64,000 nt of DNA from RI-231 sp041394905 (GTDB lineage: Bacteria > Acidobacteriota > Terriglobia > Bryobacterales > UBA6623), in assembly GCA_041394905.1 (NCBI GenBank), contig JAWKHJ010000002.1, positions 248,001 to 312,000 of the forward strand, read 5' to 3'. The notes beneath the pieces are model-generated. The model was not told the origin of the DNA. It did no database searches and saw only the letters and a program-made list of their open reading frames with translations. This document shows, piece by piece, positions 8,117 to 17,466 of this stretch; within the stretch, counting starts at the first letter, position 1; the number at the start of each line of letters is the position of its first letter. Position numbers and translations under genes: made by a program.

Positions 8117-9460
8117 TTGAAGCGCCCGTCCGTATCGGTTGTCATTCCGGTGCACAACGCTCCCGCGCACTTGCGCAAGTGTCTGGAGCGGCTGTCGGCG
8201 TCGGTTGAGCCCCCCGACGAGATCCTCGTCGTGGACGATGGCTCGACCGACGAGACTCCTGACGTGGCGCGCAGCTTCCCCGTTCGCTTGCTCACCACTG
8301 GCGGACGCTGCGGTCCGGCAGTCGCACGCAACCTTGGCGCACGCGAAGCTTCGGGCGACGTACTGTTCTTTATTGACGCGGACGTTCTGGTACGCGCCGA
8401 CACCATCGACCAGGTGCGCGCCGCCTTCGCCGACGATCCTACGCTCGACGCCCTGATGGGGTCGTATGACGACTCCCCCGGCTCGGGTGATTTCCTGTCG
8501 CAGTACAAGAACCTGATGCACCACTTTGTGCACCAGCGCTCGCGCCGCGAGGCTTGCACGTTCTGGAGCGGGTGCGGTGCGATTCGCCGGGAAGTTTTCC
8601 TCGAGCACGAGGGCTTCGACGAATCCTACGACCGCCCGGCGATTGAAGACATCGAGCTCGGCTACCGCTTGTTTCAGTCGGGCCGCAAGATGATTCTCGA
8701 TGCGGACATCCAGGTCAAGCACCTGAAGAAGTGGACCTTCCTCGGCCTGCTCAAGTCCGACGTGCTCGACCGCGGAATCCCATGGACGGAGCTGATCCTA
8801 CGCGATCGGCGCATGCCGAACGACCTGAATCTGCAACTGAGCCAGCGTGTGAGTGTGGCGCTGTCGTTCGTCCTGGTGGCGCTTGCCCTGGCTGGGACGC
8901 TCTACTACGGCGGGTATTTCCTGACGCCGTTGTTTGCTCTGCTGTTCCTGATGCTCGGGCGGTTTTGGGGAGAGGCGGTCTCGATCCGCGAATCGAAACG
9001 CGGACTCGTCTGGACGGCCTTCATCGCGGCCGCCATCACCGCGATGTCGCTGGCGAACCACATGGAGGGCATGATCCTGCCCCTGTGGTTGGGCTACGGG
9101 CTGCTGTTGGTTCACCACCGCTACGAGTATGAGAGCGAGCGCCGCAAGCGCTATGTGCGCCAAGTGACGGCTGTCGTCATCGCCTTAGTTGTGGCGCTGA
9201 CCGTCGTCTATTTGCCGACGAACTTGTTCCTCTATGGCGTGCTGTTGGTGTTGGTCGCCCTCATCGTGCTCAACACCCAGTTCTATCTATTTCTGGCCGC
9301 CAAGCAGAATCGCACCTTTGCCATGGCGGCCGTGCCGTTCCATATTCTTTATTTGCTGTATAGCGGCCTCTCGTTTGCAGCCGGTCTCACGCGGTTTTAT
9401 TTATTTCGGTCGCAGCCGCGCGCCGCTGGGCGCCCGCTTGGCCGACCTTCGGGACAATGA
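8117..9460 (+). CDS. Family 2 glycosyltransferase with C-terminal membrane domain
   Basis: 447 residues if started at TTG 8117, the last in-frame start codon before RPSVSVVIPVHNA. A GAGG lies only three bases upstream and the exact start is uncertain. The N-terminal GT-A domain has VVDDGSTDETPDV, the DXD-like FIDADVLV and a later EDIELGYRLFQSG acceptor-site motif. From about residue 235 there are five to six hydrophobic segments (VALSFVLVALALAGTLYYGG, ALLFLMLG, LVWTAFIAAAITAMSL and others). It probably transfers a sugar from a nucleotide donor to a lipid or nascent glycan at the inner membrane. Its stop overlaps the next start (ATGA), so the two are co-translated. Confidence 0.8.
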   Translation: MKRPSVSVVIPVHNAPAHLRKCLERLSASVEPPDEILVVDDGSTDETPDVARSFPVRLLTTGGRCGPAVARNLGAREASGDVLFFIDADVLVRADTIDQVRAAFADDPTLDALMGSYDDSPGSGDFLSQYKNLMHHFVHQRSRREACTFWSGCGAIRREVFLEHEGFDESYDRPAIEDIELGYRLFQSGRKMILDADIQVKHLKKWTFLGLLKSDVLDRGIPWTELILRDRRMPNDLNLQLSQRVSVALSFVLVALALAGTLYYGGYFLTPLFALLFLMLGRFWGEAVSIRESKRGLVWTAFIAAAITAMSLANHMEGMILPLWLGYGLLLVHHRYEYESERRKRYVRQVTAVVIALVVALTVVYLPTNLFLYGVLLVLVALIVLNTQFYLFLAAKQNRTFAMAAVPFHILYLLYSGLSFAAGLTRFYLFRSQPRAAGRPLGRPSGQ

Positions 9461-10875
9461 GTCGGCCTAGAATTGTGATCCTCGGCGCCGGTCCTGCCGG
9501 CGTCGGCGCGGCTTTCGAGCTAACCCGCAAGCGCAACGTGGATGTCACGATCCTCGAGCAGCGCGAGGGGCCGGGCGGCAACGCCGGCAGTTTCGAAGTC
9601 GACGGCATCCGGGTCGACTACGGCAGCCATCGGCTGCATCCAGCCTGCGATCCCAAGATTCTGGCCGATCTCCAAGAGGCGTTGGGCGACGATCTGCTCA
9701 CCCGTCCGCGCAACGGCCGCATTCGCCTACATAGGCGCTGGATCGGCTTCCCGCTCCGTCCCGCCGACTTGGCCATGCGCTTGCCCAAGAGCTTTGCCTT
9801 CAAGGCGGCCTGGGACGCGGTTTCGAAACCTTTCCGCGGCGAGCCTCGCATCGAGAACTTCAAGACTGTGCTCGAGCGCGGCCTCGGGCCGGCCATCTGC
9901 CGCGATTTTTACTTCCCCTATGCGCGCAAGATTTGGGGGATCGAGCCGGACCAGCTCTCCGCCGAGCAAGCCAAGCGTCGTGTCTCGGCCGGGTCGCCGC
10001 TCAAGCTGCTGCGCAAGCTTGCCAACGCCATTCCGGGGCTGCGCGCGCCCAATGCGAACACGTTCTTCTACCCGCGCGGCGGCTTTGGGCGAATCTCCGA
10101 GGCTCTCGCGCAAGCGGCGCAGGCCGTCGGGGCGCGCATGCTCTATGGCGCACGGGTCTCGGGGCTCGAAGCCCGCGATGGGCGTGTACACACGGTCCAC
10201 TTCGAGCGCGGCGGCAGCATCGAGCAGATCGAAGCCGACCACGTGTGGTCCACGCTGCCGGTCACTCTCACTGCGAACATCCTCTATCCGCCAGCGCCGC
10301 CGGAGGTGCTGTCCGCCGCTGCCGCGATGGAGTTCCGCGCCATGCTGCTGATCTACCTCACGCTCGAGACGGATCAGTTCACCCCATGGGATGCGCATTA
10401 CTTCCCGGAAGAGGGTGTTCGCATCACGCGACTGTCCGAGCCGAAGAACTACAGCGCGAGCGCCGAGCCTGCCGGCCGCACCGTGCTCTGCGCCGAACTG
10501 CCTTGCTCAACCGACGACGCGCTCTGGAAAGGCGCCGACGAAGAGCTCGGCCGCGCCGTCCAGGACGACCTAGAGCGCGCCGGCCTGCCGGTCCGGGCGA
10601 AAGTTGCGGGCGTTACAGTACGCCGACTCCGTTTTGCCTACCCGATCTACCGCAATGGCTTCGAGGCGCATTTCTCAAGGGTCGACCAATGGCTGGGCGC
10701 GTTCGAGAACTTCGTCTCCTTCGGCCGGCAAGGTCTGTTCGCCCACGACAATACGCATCACGCCCTGGCCATGGCGTACGCGGCGGTTGAGTGCCTAGAC
10801 CAGGGAGGCGGTTTCGACCGCACGCGCTGGGCCATGTGGCGTGGCGTGTTCGACTCCTTCGTTGTCGAAGACTAG
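9457..10875 (+). CDS. FAD-dependent NAD(P)-binding oxidoreductase (amine oxidase/UDP-galactopyranose-mutase-like)
   Basis: 472 residues starting in the ATGA overlap with the glycosyltransferase. The N-terminus IVILGAGPAGVGAAFEL is a Rossmann dinucleotide fold, followed by LEQREGPGGNAGSFEVDG and DYGSHRLHP, as in protoporphyrinogen-oxidase-like and UDP-galactopyranose-mutase-like flavoproteins. A C-terminal GLFAHDNTHHALAMAYAAVEC supplies the second FAD contact. In sugar loci these proteins often act on nucleotide sugars or lipid-linked intermediates. The coupling to a glycosyltransferase favours that role, but the substrate cannot be read from the sequence. Confidence 0.75.
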   Translation: MSRPRIVILGAGPAGVGAAFELTRKRNVDVTILEQREGPGGNAGSFEVDGIRVDYGSHRLHPACDPKILADLQEALGDDLLTRPRNGRIRLHRRWIGFPLRPADLAMRLPKSFAFKAAWDAVSKPFRGEPRIENFKTVLERGLGPAICRDFYFPYARKIWGIEPDQLSAEQAKRRVSAGSPLKLLRKLANAIPGLRAPNANTFFYPRGGFGRISEALAQAAQAVGARMLYGARVSGLEARDGRVHTVHFERGGSIEQIEADHVWSTLPVTLTANILYPPAPPEVLSAAAAMEFRAMLLIYLTLETDQFTPWDAHYFPEEGVRITRLSEPKNYSASAEPAGRTVLCAELPCSTDDALWKGADEELGRAVQDDLERAGLPVRAKVAGVTVRRLRFAYPIYRNGFEAHFSRVDQWLGAFENFVSFGRQGLFAHDNTHHALAMAYAAVECLDQGGGFDRTRWAMWRGVFDSFVVED

Positions 10876-11080
10876 GAGTACTCCCACAGCCGGGATGGCC
10901 GCCTTTAGCGAAGAGCTCTGTCTAGGTTGATACACTGGGGGAGGCCGGAGCGGGCGCGCCCTGCATCGCCCGGCGGCGTCTCCCCATGATTCGAGCTCGC
11001 TTTGCGCCGTCCCTGACGGACGCAGTACATAGCCGGTGTGCGCGAGCTTCTGTTGGACCTCTGCTCACAAAGTACCCGCA

Positions 11081-12649
11081 ATGCTGATACTCGGAATTGG
11101 CGGCTGGCTGCACGACGGCGCCGCGTCACTGCTGCGCGACGGAGAGATCGTCGCGGCCATCGAGGAAGAGAAGCTCGCGCGCCAACCGCGCAGCGGGCTG
11201 CCGATCCTGGCGATCGACGCCTGTCTGAGCTTGGCCAAAGCCCGTCCGCACGAAGTTGACTATGTCGCGCTGGCGCGGCCGGTCGGCGCGGCGGGCGATT
11301 CCGGGTTCCACGTCCGGCTCAAGACGCTGTTTCCCAAAGCGCGCTTGGTGGTGGTCGACCACCACGACGCCCACGCGGCGAGCGCCTTCTACCCGTCGCC
11401 ATTCGACGAGGCGCGCGTGCTCACGCTCGACCGCCGCGGCGACCTTCGCTGCGGCGCGGTGTGGCAGAGCGAAGGCGGACGTCTGCGCGCTGTCCGCGAG
11501 CTTTACGCGCCGGACTCGCCGGCCTTGCTCTACAGCCGCGTGACCGAACTGATTGGTTTCCGTTCCGACCGCGAAGAGCACAAGGCGCAGTGGCTAGCCG
11601 TGCGCGGCGAGCCTCGTTTCGCGAAGGTCTTCGAGAAAACCTTGGGGATGCAGAGCGGCGAGCTGAGCCTGGATTCGAGCTACTTCGACATCTCCCGTCC
11701 GGAAGGCGGCGGTTTTGGCGACCGTTTCTTCCAGGAGACCAAGCTCGATCCGCGCAAGCTCAGCCGGCAGGATCGCGCCGACCTCGCTGCAAGCGTGCAG
11801 GCCACCGTCGAGAAAGCGGTGATGCTGCTCGCTGGCGAAGGCGGCAACCTTTGCTTGGCCGGCGGTCTCGCCATGAACGCGATGCTCGTCTCCGCGCTCG
11901 AGCGCTCGGGCAAGTTCGACCACGTTTGGGTGCAGCCGGCGGCCGGAAACGCGGGCACCTCGCTCGGCGCGGCGCTGCACACCTGGGCGCACGTGCTCGG
12001 ACGAACAGAGCGCAAGCCGCTCGAGAACATCTTCCTTGGGCCGCAGTTCGACCAAGAACACATCAAGAACGTGCTCGAGAACTGCAAGCTCAACTTCGGG
12101 ACGATGCTTACCGACGAAGAGATCATCAACACTGCCGTTGATCGTCTCGGCGCCAATCAAATCGTCGCCTGGTTCCAAGGGCGCACCGAATTCGGTCCGC
12201 GCGCGCTGGGCAACCGCAGCTTGCTCGCGTCGCCCAAGAATCCCTACTCGACCGTCAACCTCAACGAGTTCATCAAGCGCCGCGAGGACTTCCGCAAGTT
12301 TGCTGCGTCGGTACCCGAGGGCCGTGCCGACGAGTATTTCGACTGCGGCGAGAACGCGCGCTTCCTCGCCACCGTCTCGCGCGTGAAGCCTGAACATCGC
12401 GACAAGTTCGAGGGCGCTCTGCTCGATGGAGACCGCATCCGTGTCCACGTGGTGCGGCGGTCCGATTCGCCGTTGTTCTGGGAGTTGCTCGAAGCGTCCG
12501 GGCGGAAGACCGGCCTTCCGGTGCTCTACAACACCTCGTTCAACCTGTTTGGTGAGCCGCTGGTGAATGACCCGCGGGCCGCCGTGCGCAGTTTCTATGC
12601 CTCTGGCGTGGACGCCATGTTCATCGGCGGCTTCTTCCTCGAGAAATAA
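11081..12649 (+). CDS. Carbamoyltransferase, NodU/CmcH family
   Basis: 522 residues from ATG 11081, where MLILGIGGWLHDGAASLL matches the family start. Family members transfer a carbamoyl group from carbamoyl phosphate via carbamoyl-AMP to a hydroxyl of a sugar or antibiotic. Visible motifs are HDGAA (11-15), the metal-binding VVDHHDAHAASAF (91-103), EEHKAQWLAVRGEP, the LCLAGGLAMNAM ATP loop, QPAAGNAGTSLGAAL, and the C-terminal YrdC-like GRTEFGPRALGNRSLLASP and LPVLYNTSFNLFGEP. The usual DGxGE loop reads DRRGDLRC here. Together with the upstream glycosyltransferase and flavoenzyme it suggests carbamoylation of an exported glycan. The 205 bp before it hold no gene I can support. Confidence 0.88.
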   Translation: MLILGIGGWLHDGAASLLRDGEIVAAIEEEKLARQPRSGLPILAIDACLSLAKARPHEVDYVALARPVGAAGDSGFHVRLKTLFPKARLVVVDHHDAHAASAFYPSPFDEARVLTLDRRGDLRCGAVWQSEGGRLRAVRELYAPDSPALLYSRVTELIGFRSDREEHKAQWLAVRGEPRFAKVFEKTLGMQSGELSLDSSYFDISRPEGGGFGDRFFQETKLDPRKLSRQDRADLAASVQATVEKAVMLLAGEGGNLCLAGGLAMNAMLVSALERSGKFDHVWVQPAAGNAGTSLGAALHTWAHVLGRTERKPLENIFLGPQFDQEHIKNVLENCKLNFGTMLTDEEIINTAVDRLGANQIVAWFQGRTEFGPRALGNRSLLASPKNPYSTVNLNEFIKRREDFRKFAASVPEGRADEYFDCGENARFLATVSRVKPEHRDKFEGALLDGDRIRVHVVRRSDSPLFWELLEASGRKTGLPVLYNTSFNLFGEPLVNDPRAAVRSFYASGVDAMFIGGFFLEK

Positions 12650-13425
12650 TGCCGCGCATCGAGGACCTGTCTCTGGTCCGGCCGGTGTTGCGGCGCGACC
12701 CAGCTTGGTCGCTCTACGCATTGGCCGACCTCGAGCCCGCCCACAGCGCCTTCGCCGAGTGGTATGCGCCGGATGACGCCGGCCGCTGCGCCGTGCTGCT
12801 CTATCGCGGCTTTGGCTTCTCCATCTTTCTGGACTCGGGCGACTTTGACGCCGTGGCGGAAACGCTCTCCGAGCTCGAGGAAGAGCGTTTCTATCTCTCG
12901 ATTCGCAAGCCGACTCTGGAGCTTTTGCGCCAAGCGGGCTATGCCGTGCCCAAGCTCAAGCGCATGTTGCGCATGAGGCTCGACGTCGAGCGTTTCCATA
13001 CCGAAGCGGGCGATTCGGCCGTGCGTCTCTCTGCGAAGGACCTGCCGAAGCTCAAAGCGCTCTACGCGGATGGCGACGGCTCGGGCGAGGCGCCGGAGTT
13101 TTTCCGTGACTCGATGCTCGACGAAGGCGTCTACTACGCGGTGCCGGTTCCAGGGGGCTACGCGGCGGCTGCCGGAACGCACATCGTCGAGCCCGCGCAA
13201 GACGTAGCGGGAGTTGGCAACATATACACTCGCCGCGACCTGCGCCGACAGGGCCACGCCCGTCAGGCGACTGCGGCCGTGCTCAGCAGGCTCGTCAGCC
13301 GACGCTTCGAGACCATCTGCCTCAACGTCGTTGCCGAGAACACCGCGGCGGCCGACCTCTACCGCTCGCTTGGCTTCGAGCTGCATTGCGAATACTACGA
13401 GGGCGAGGCGATCCGCATCGCCTGA
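12649..13425 (+). CDS. GNAT-family N-acetyltransferase
   Basis: 258 residues. The start ATG shares a base with the carbamoyltransferase stop (TAATG), so translation is coupled. The N-terminal half is a degenerate GNAT-like domain, as in two-domain GNAT proteins. The C-terminal half has the acetyl-CoA site: VGNIYTRRDLRRQGHARQAT (motif A, R/Q-x-x-G-x-A) at about residues 188-207 and NVVAENTAAADLYRSLGFEL near 225-244. Substrate unknown. The coupling to the carbamoyltransferase suggests that it acts on the same product. Confidence 0.8.
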   Translation: MPRIEDLSLVRPVLRRDPAWSLYALADLEPAHSAFAEWYAPDDAGRCAVLLYRGFGFSIFLDSGDFDAVAETLSELEEERFYLSIRKPTLELLRQAGYAVPKLKRMLRMRLDVERFHTEAGDSAVRLSAKDLPKLKALYADGDGSGEAPEFFRDSMLDEGVYYAVPVPGGYAAAAGTHIVEPAQDVAGVGNIYTRRDLRRQGHARQATAAVLSRLVSRRFETICLNVVAENTAAADLYRSLGFELHCEYYEGEAIRIA

Positions 13426-13433
13426 AACAGGCG

Positions 13434-14936
13434 TCAGCGGTCGCCGCGAATGATCTCGCCGGTCTCCTTCACCGTCCATGAGTAGGTGTCCGGGTCGAAG
13501 TCGTACGCGCCCTTCTTCAGCGCCGGCTCAGCCCATTGCGCGGGAAACCAGCGTCCAAGCTCGCGTTTTGTCTCCGCATAGGCGGAGTCGGCAGCCAGGT
13601 TCGTCCACTCGTTGGGGTCACGGTCGTGGTCATAGAGCTCTTCGCCGCCGTCGCCGTAGCGGATGTAGCGATAGCGCTCATCGCAGACTGCTGCATGCCG
13701 GCCGTCAAATTCAACCACAGCGGGCTTTTCGCGGGGCGCCGCCGGATCCACGAGCAACGCTGCCAAGCTCTCGCCGTCGTTCTCTGCCATGGGCGCAAAG
13801 CCGCATAGCTCGTTCAGTGTGGGGTAGAGGTCGACAAGGCTCACCGCCTCGCGGCACGTCGCGCCGGCTGCGACAGCGGGCCCGGCGATCACGAGTGGAA
13901 CGCGCGTTGCCTGACGCCACAACGTCGACTTGTGCCAATGGTCCTTTTCGCCCAGGTGCCAGCCGTGGTCGGACCAGAACACTACGATGGTGTTGCGCGC
14001 CTCGCCGCTCGCATCGAGCGCGTCGAGCACGCGCCCCACCTGCTCGTCGGCAAAGCTGATGCTCGCCAAATACGCCTGCACGGCCTCGCGCTGCTTGCCT
14101 GCAGTGCGAATGGCGAGCAGCTCGTCGCGTCGCGCTTCGGATAACGCCCGTCCAGCGGCGGGCACATCGTCGAGATCGTCCTCCGGCGCTGCCGGTAGCT
14201 CGATCTCCTCCAACGGATAGAGTTCGAAGAAGCGGCGCGGGACGTACCAAGGCAGATGCGGCCGGAAAACCCCGCACGCGAGGAAAAAAGGCTTCTCATG
14301 CGGCTCTCCCAAGTAATCCACCGCGAAGTCGACCGTGCGCACGTCGTCGAGATCGGCCTCCGCACGCGGCGGCGAACCCCAATCGTTCTCGTGCGGCAAG
14401 CCCGCCATCCCGGCGAACGGGAACCCCGGCGGATTCGGTTCGGGATGCGACCAGGGGTAGTTGATCTTCGCGTCACGAAACCAAGGGTCGTCGTGAAACT
14501 CGAGCCGCTGGAAGCGGTCCCACTGGCTGGGCGGATTGTTGCCGGCGGTGTGATGGAAGATCTTGCCCGCGCCGACGGCTTCGTAACCGTTGCGCCGGAA
14601 CTGCATGGGCAAAGTGACCACATCGCCCAAATGTGGCCGCCACCACTGGCCATTGTTGTAGATGCCGCTCGAAGAGGGCATCCGCCCGGTCAAAATGGCC
14701 GTGCGGCTGGGGCAGCAGACGGGCGACGCGCAGTGGGCGTTGGCAAAGCTCACGCCGCGTGCAGCCAGCCGGTCGAGATTCGGCGTTTGCACCCGCCCCT
14801 TGTAGCCGCCCAGAAAACCCGTCCAGTCGCGCAAGTCGTCGGCGACGACGAACAGCACGTTCGGGCGCTTCGGCTCAGCCGTGCAAGCCAGACTCGCCGC
14901 CATGCCGGTCAGCAGAGTTCGCCGTGAGAATCGCAT
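13434..14936 (-). CDS. Exported sulfatase (iduronate-2-sulfatase-like, formylglycine type)
   Basis: 500 residues from ATG 14936; an upstream in-frame ATG at 14951 adds five residues. The N-terminus MRFSRRTLLTGMAASLAC has a twin-arginine-like motif and a possible lipobox. Sulfatase motifs are NVLFVVADDLRDWTG (metal Asp pair), CCPSRTAILTGR (Cys-x-Pro-Ser-Arg, the Cys converted to formylglycine), FWSDHGWHLGEKDHWHK and a C-terminal YRYIRYGDGGEELYD. It hydrolyses sulfate esters of a saccharide or other organic sulfate outside the cytoplasm. No maturase gene is in the window. The start is divergent from a secreted esterase with about 30 bp between them. Confidence 0.88.
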   Translation of the reverse strand: MRFSRRTLLTGMAASLACTAEPKRPNVLFVVADDLRDWTGFLGGYKGRVQTPNLDRLAARGVSFANAHCASPVCCPSRTAILTGRMPSSSGIYNNGQWWRPHLGDVVTLPMQFRRNGYEAVGAGKIFHHTAGNNPPSQWDRFQRLEFHDDPWFRDAKINYPWSHPEPNPPGFPFAGMAGLPHENDWGSPPRAEADLDDVRTVDFAVDYLGEPHEKPFFLACGVFRPHLPWYVPRRFFELYPLEEIELPAAPEDDLDDVPAAGRALSEARRDELLAIRTAGKQREAVQAYLASISFADEQVGRVLDALDASGEARNTIVVFWSDHGWHLGEKDHWHKSTLWRQATRVPLVIAGPAVAAGATCREAVSLVDLYPTLNELCGFAPMAENDGESLAALLVDPAAPREKPAVVEFDGRHAAVCDERYRYIRYGDGGEELYDHDRDPNEWTNLAADSAYAETKRELGRWFPAQWAEPALKKGAYDFDPDTYSWTVKETGEIIRGDR

Positions 14937-14966
14937 CGAAGTCTGGTACATTCTGGCGCATTGGCC

Positions 14967-15790
14967 ATGTCGCGTACGATCGTTTCGCTCGCTCTTTTAT
15001 GCTCGGGGCTCTTATCCGCGCAGCCGCTCATCCTCGAGCTTTATCCCGGCGGGGCGCCCGGCTCGCCGCCGAATCCGGGTGAAGAGGTGTGGGAGCAGCG
15101 CGGCCAGGGCTACGTGGACCGCAGCGTCCTCAACGTCCACAAGCCGACCATCACCGTTTACCGCGCGCCGGCGGAGACCTCGCTTGGGGCGGCCGTCATC
15201 ATCGCGCCCGGCGGCGGCTACCACCACCTCGCCATCGACAAAGAGGGCCACGACATCGCCAAGTGGCTCAGCTCCATCGGCGTCACCGGCATCGTGCTCA
15301 AGTACCGTCTGCCCCGCACCGAAGGGGATGTCTACACCATGCAGACGCCGCTCGATGACATGCGCCAAGCCATCCGCATGGTGCGTGGTCATGCCAAAGA
15401 GTGGGCGCTCGATCGCGACAAGATCGGCGTGATGGGCTTCTCCGCCGGCGGCGATCTGGCCGCGCGCGCCTCCACGCTCATCCCAGACGAGGAGGCTGAA
15501 CTGCTGGCCTGAGCTTTACCATCCTGGGTTATGTCGGCGGGGGCAGTAAGGACGTGCATGTCCACGCCAAGACGCCGCCGGCTTTCCTCGTCCACGCCGC
15601 GGACGATCGCGTCGACCCGCTGGGGAGCGTGCGCTATTTCACCGCGCTCGAACAAACGGGCATTCCGGCTGAACTGCACATCTACTCCGAGGGCGGACAC
15701 GGGTTCGGTATCCTCCAGCGCGGCCTGCCTGTCTCGACTTGGTCGCTGCGGCTCAAGGATTGGATGCGGCGGATGAACCTGGTGCGTTGA
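14967..15790 (+). CDS. Secreted alpha/beta hydrolase (BD-FAE/acetyl-xylan-esterase-like), frameshifted
   Basis: The start is ATG 14967; a TTG six bases upstream is less likely. A signal peptide (SRTIVSLALLCSGLLSAQP) precedes an esterase domain: the oxyanion HGG-type loop reads APGGGYHHLAIDKEG, and the nucleophile elbow is GFSAGGDLAARAS. The frame breaks near 15490-15510. The rest resumes with TPPAFLVHAADDRVDPLGS, carrying the acid residue, and SEGGHGFGI with the catalytic His. The middle looks shorter than in relatives, so besides a frameshift a small deletion is possible. Such esterases remove acetyl or feruloyl groups from plant polysaccharides. Confidence 0.75.
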
Positions 15791-15809
15791 GATTGCCTAT
15801 GATGCAGGC

Positions 15810-16475
15810 ATGCACCGCCTGCTCGTCGCCGCCCTGTTGAGCTCCGCCTTGTTCGCCCAGAAACCGCATCACGAAGAGCCGGGCGGCCATCCGCCGAACC
15901 CGCACCACCAGCGCACGGCCAAGGAGTGGGCCAACGTCCTCGAACGCGACGACCGCGCCGAGTGGCAGAAGCCGGATGAGGTTGTCGCGGCCCTTGGGCT
16001 GCGGGAAGGCGAGAAGGTTGCGGACATCGGCGCCGGCTCAGGCTACTTCTCGGTTCGCCTCGCACGCGCGGTCGGCCCCAAAGGCAAGGTTTATGCCGTC
16101 GACATCCAGCAGGATCTGATGGACTACCTCGCCAAGCGCGCCAAGGACGAAGACCTCCCAAACTTGATCCCGACGCTTGGTACGGCCGCCGATCCGAATC
16201 TGCCCGCCGGTTCGCTGGACTTGATCTTCATCTGCGACGTCGGCCACCACATTGAGAACCGCCAGGCGTATTACGCCAAGCTGGCCGCCGGTCTCGCTCC
16301 GGGAGGCAAGATCGCGATCGTCGACTTCTACAAACGCGAGCTTCCCGTCGGGCCCGGCGTCGCGATGAAGATCGCCAAACCGGAGATGATCTCGGAGCTC
16401 GAACAAGCCGGTTTCCATTTGGAAGCCAGCCACGACTTCTTGCCCTACCAGTACTTTCTGGTCTTCAGCCGCTAG
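15810..16475 (+). CDS. SAM-dependent methyltransferase with N-terminal signal sequence
   Basis: 221 residues. A short signal-like N-terminus (MHRLLVAALLSSALFAQ) and a His/Pro-rich linker precede a class I methyltransferase fold: VADIGAGSGYFSVRLARAVG (motif I, about residues 70-89), AVDIQQDLMDYL, the motif IV region DLIFICDVGHHIENR, and LAPGGKIAIVDFYKRELPVG. The fold resembles UbiE/COQ5-type enzymes. An exported SAM enzyme is unexpected because SAM is cytosolic. Similar signal-bearing methyltransferases are, to my knowledge, annotated in many bacterial genomes without known substrate. Confidence 0.8.
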   Translation: MHRLLVAALLSSALFAQKPHHEEPGGHPPNPHHQRTAKEWANVLERDDRAEWQKPDEVVAALGLREGEKVADIGAGSGYFSVRLARAVGPKGKVYAVDIQQDLMDYLAKRAKDEDLPNLIPTLGTAADPNLPAGSLDLIFICDVGHHIENRQAYYAKLAAGLAPGGKIAIVDFYKRELPVGPGVAMKIAKPEMISELEQAGFHLEASHDFLPYQYFLVFSR

Positions 16476-17440
16476 CTGTTCGGCGCGAAATGCTCGAACC
16501 CTTCCGGCTCGAGCGGGAGGCGCTCGCCTCGTGCGGACTCGCGCCAGAGGCCCGCGCCCGGTTCCACGCGTCCGATTCGCGTGATCGGTAGTTCCTCGAA
16601 GGACTCTGGGATCGCAAGCTTGGACGGCGCTGCGAACAGCAGTTCATACTCCTCGCCGCCATGCAACGCTCTTTCCAACCCCGCCTCGGGGAACAGGGGC
16701 AGACGCTCAGTCTCGATGACGAGCGCTACGCCTGAGGCGCGGGCCATGCGCCCGGCATCGGTAGAGAGGCCGTCGCTCACGTCCATACAAGCGGCGACGC
16801 CGAGCGTTAGCAACCGCCTTCCCAGTGCAATGCGAGCCTGCGGACGCAGGTGCCGCTGCACCGCCGCGTCGTCCAAGCCGGCCCCGGCCAGCAGGCGTTC
16901 GAGCCCCAGCGCGGACCCGCCCAGTCGCCCGGAAACGTAGACGCCGTCGCCCGGCTTCGCCGCCGAGCGCAGCATGGCTCGTCCTTTCTCCACCGCCCCG
17001 GCGACGGTGACGTGAGCAGCGATGAAGGGCGCCCGCGCAACGTCTCCGCCGACTAGGGGGAATGCCGGTACGGCGTTTGTCGGAGTTTCAGAAAACATTC
17101 CTCCTATGAATTGTTGTATCCAGCGAAAATCTAAGTCCCGCGGCAAGCCCAGCGACAACGTGAACCAGCGCGGCAGCCCGCCCATCGCGGCGATGTCGCT
17201 TAGGCCGCGGACCAGCGTCTTGGCGCCGAGTAGATCAGGTGGATGGAGCTCGCGAATAAAGTGCGTGTTTTCAATGATTTGGTCCGTAGTGATCAGCGTC
17301 TCGAAATCGCTTGTCTCGGCCGCCAGGACGGCGGTGTCGTCGCCGATTCCGATGCGCACCATCGGTGAGACCGATCTCCCGGCGAAACCTTCGATGTAAG
17401 TGATGATCTCGGCTTCCCCGTAGGGTAATGGTTCTGTCAT
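16472..17440 (-). CDS. thiL: Thiamine-monophosphate kinase
   Basis: 322 residues from ATG 17440, matching the usual family start just before GEAEIITYIEGF. A longer frame opens at 17527 but its first 29 residues are not ThiL-like. ThiL phosphorylates thiamine phosphate to the active diphosphate with ATP. Visible motifs are GIGDDTAVL (metal and phosphate site), TTDQIIENTHF, ALVRGLSDIAAMGG-like segment, VGGDVARAP, and MDVSDGLSTDAGRMA. The stop overlaps the end of the convergent methyltransferase gene by four bases. No TPP riboswitch is evident upstream. Confidence 0.92.
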   Translation of the reverse strand: MTEPLPYGEAEIITYIEGFAGRSVSPMVRIGIGDDTAVLAAETSDFETLITTDQIIENTHFIRELHPPDLLGAKTLVRGLSDIAAMGGLPRWFTLSLGLPRDLDFRWIQQFIGGMFSETPTNAVPAFPLVGGDVARAPFIAAHVTVAGAVEKGRAMLRSAAKPGDGVYVSGRLGGSALGLERLLAGAGLDDAAVQRHLRPQARIALGRRLLTLGVAACMDVSDGLSTDAGRMARASGVALVIETERLPLFPEAGLERALHGGEEYELLFAAPSKLAIPESFEELPITRIGRVEPGAGLWRESARGERLPLEPEGFEHFAPNS

Positions 17441-17466
17441 TTTCTTTTTGAAAGCGTTTTCACCGA

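Noticed and set aside
11594..12721. 375-residue minus-strand open frame opposite the carbamoyltransferase
   Set aside because: Complementary shadow of a well-supported gene; low-complexity Arg/Leu/Glu composition.
15499..15560. Two separate genes in the esterase at 14967-15790
   Set aside because: The first piece has the nucleophile and the second the Asp and His of one alpha/beta-hydrolase triad, so they belong to one broken gene.
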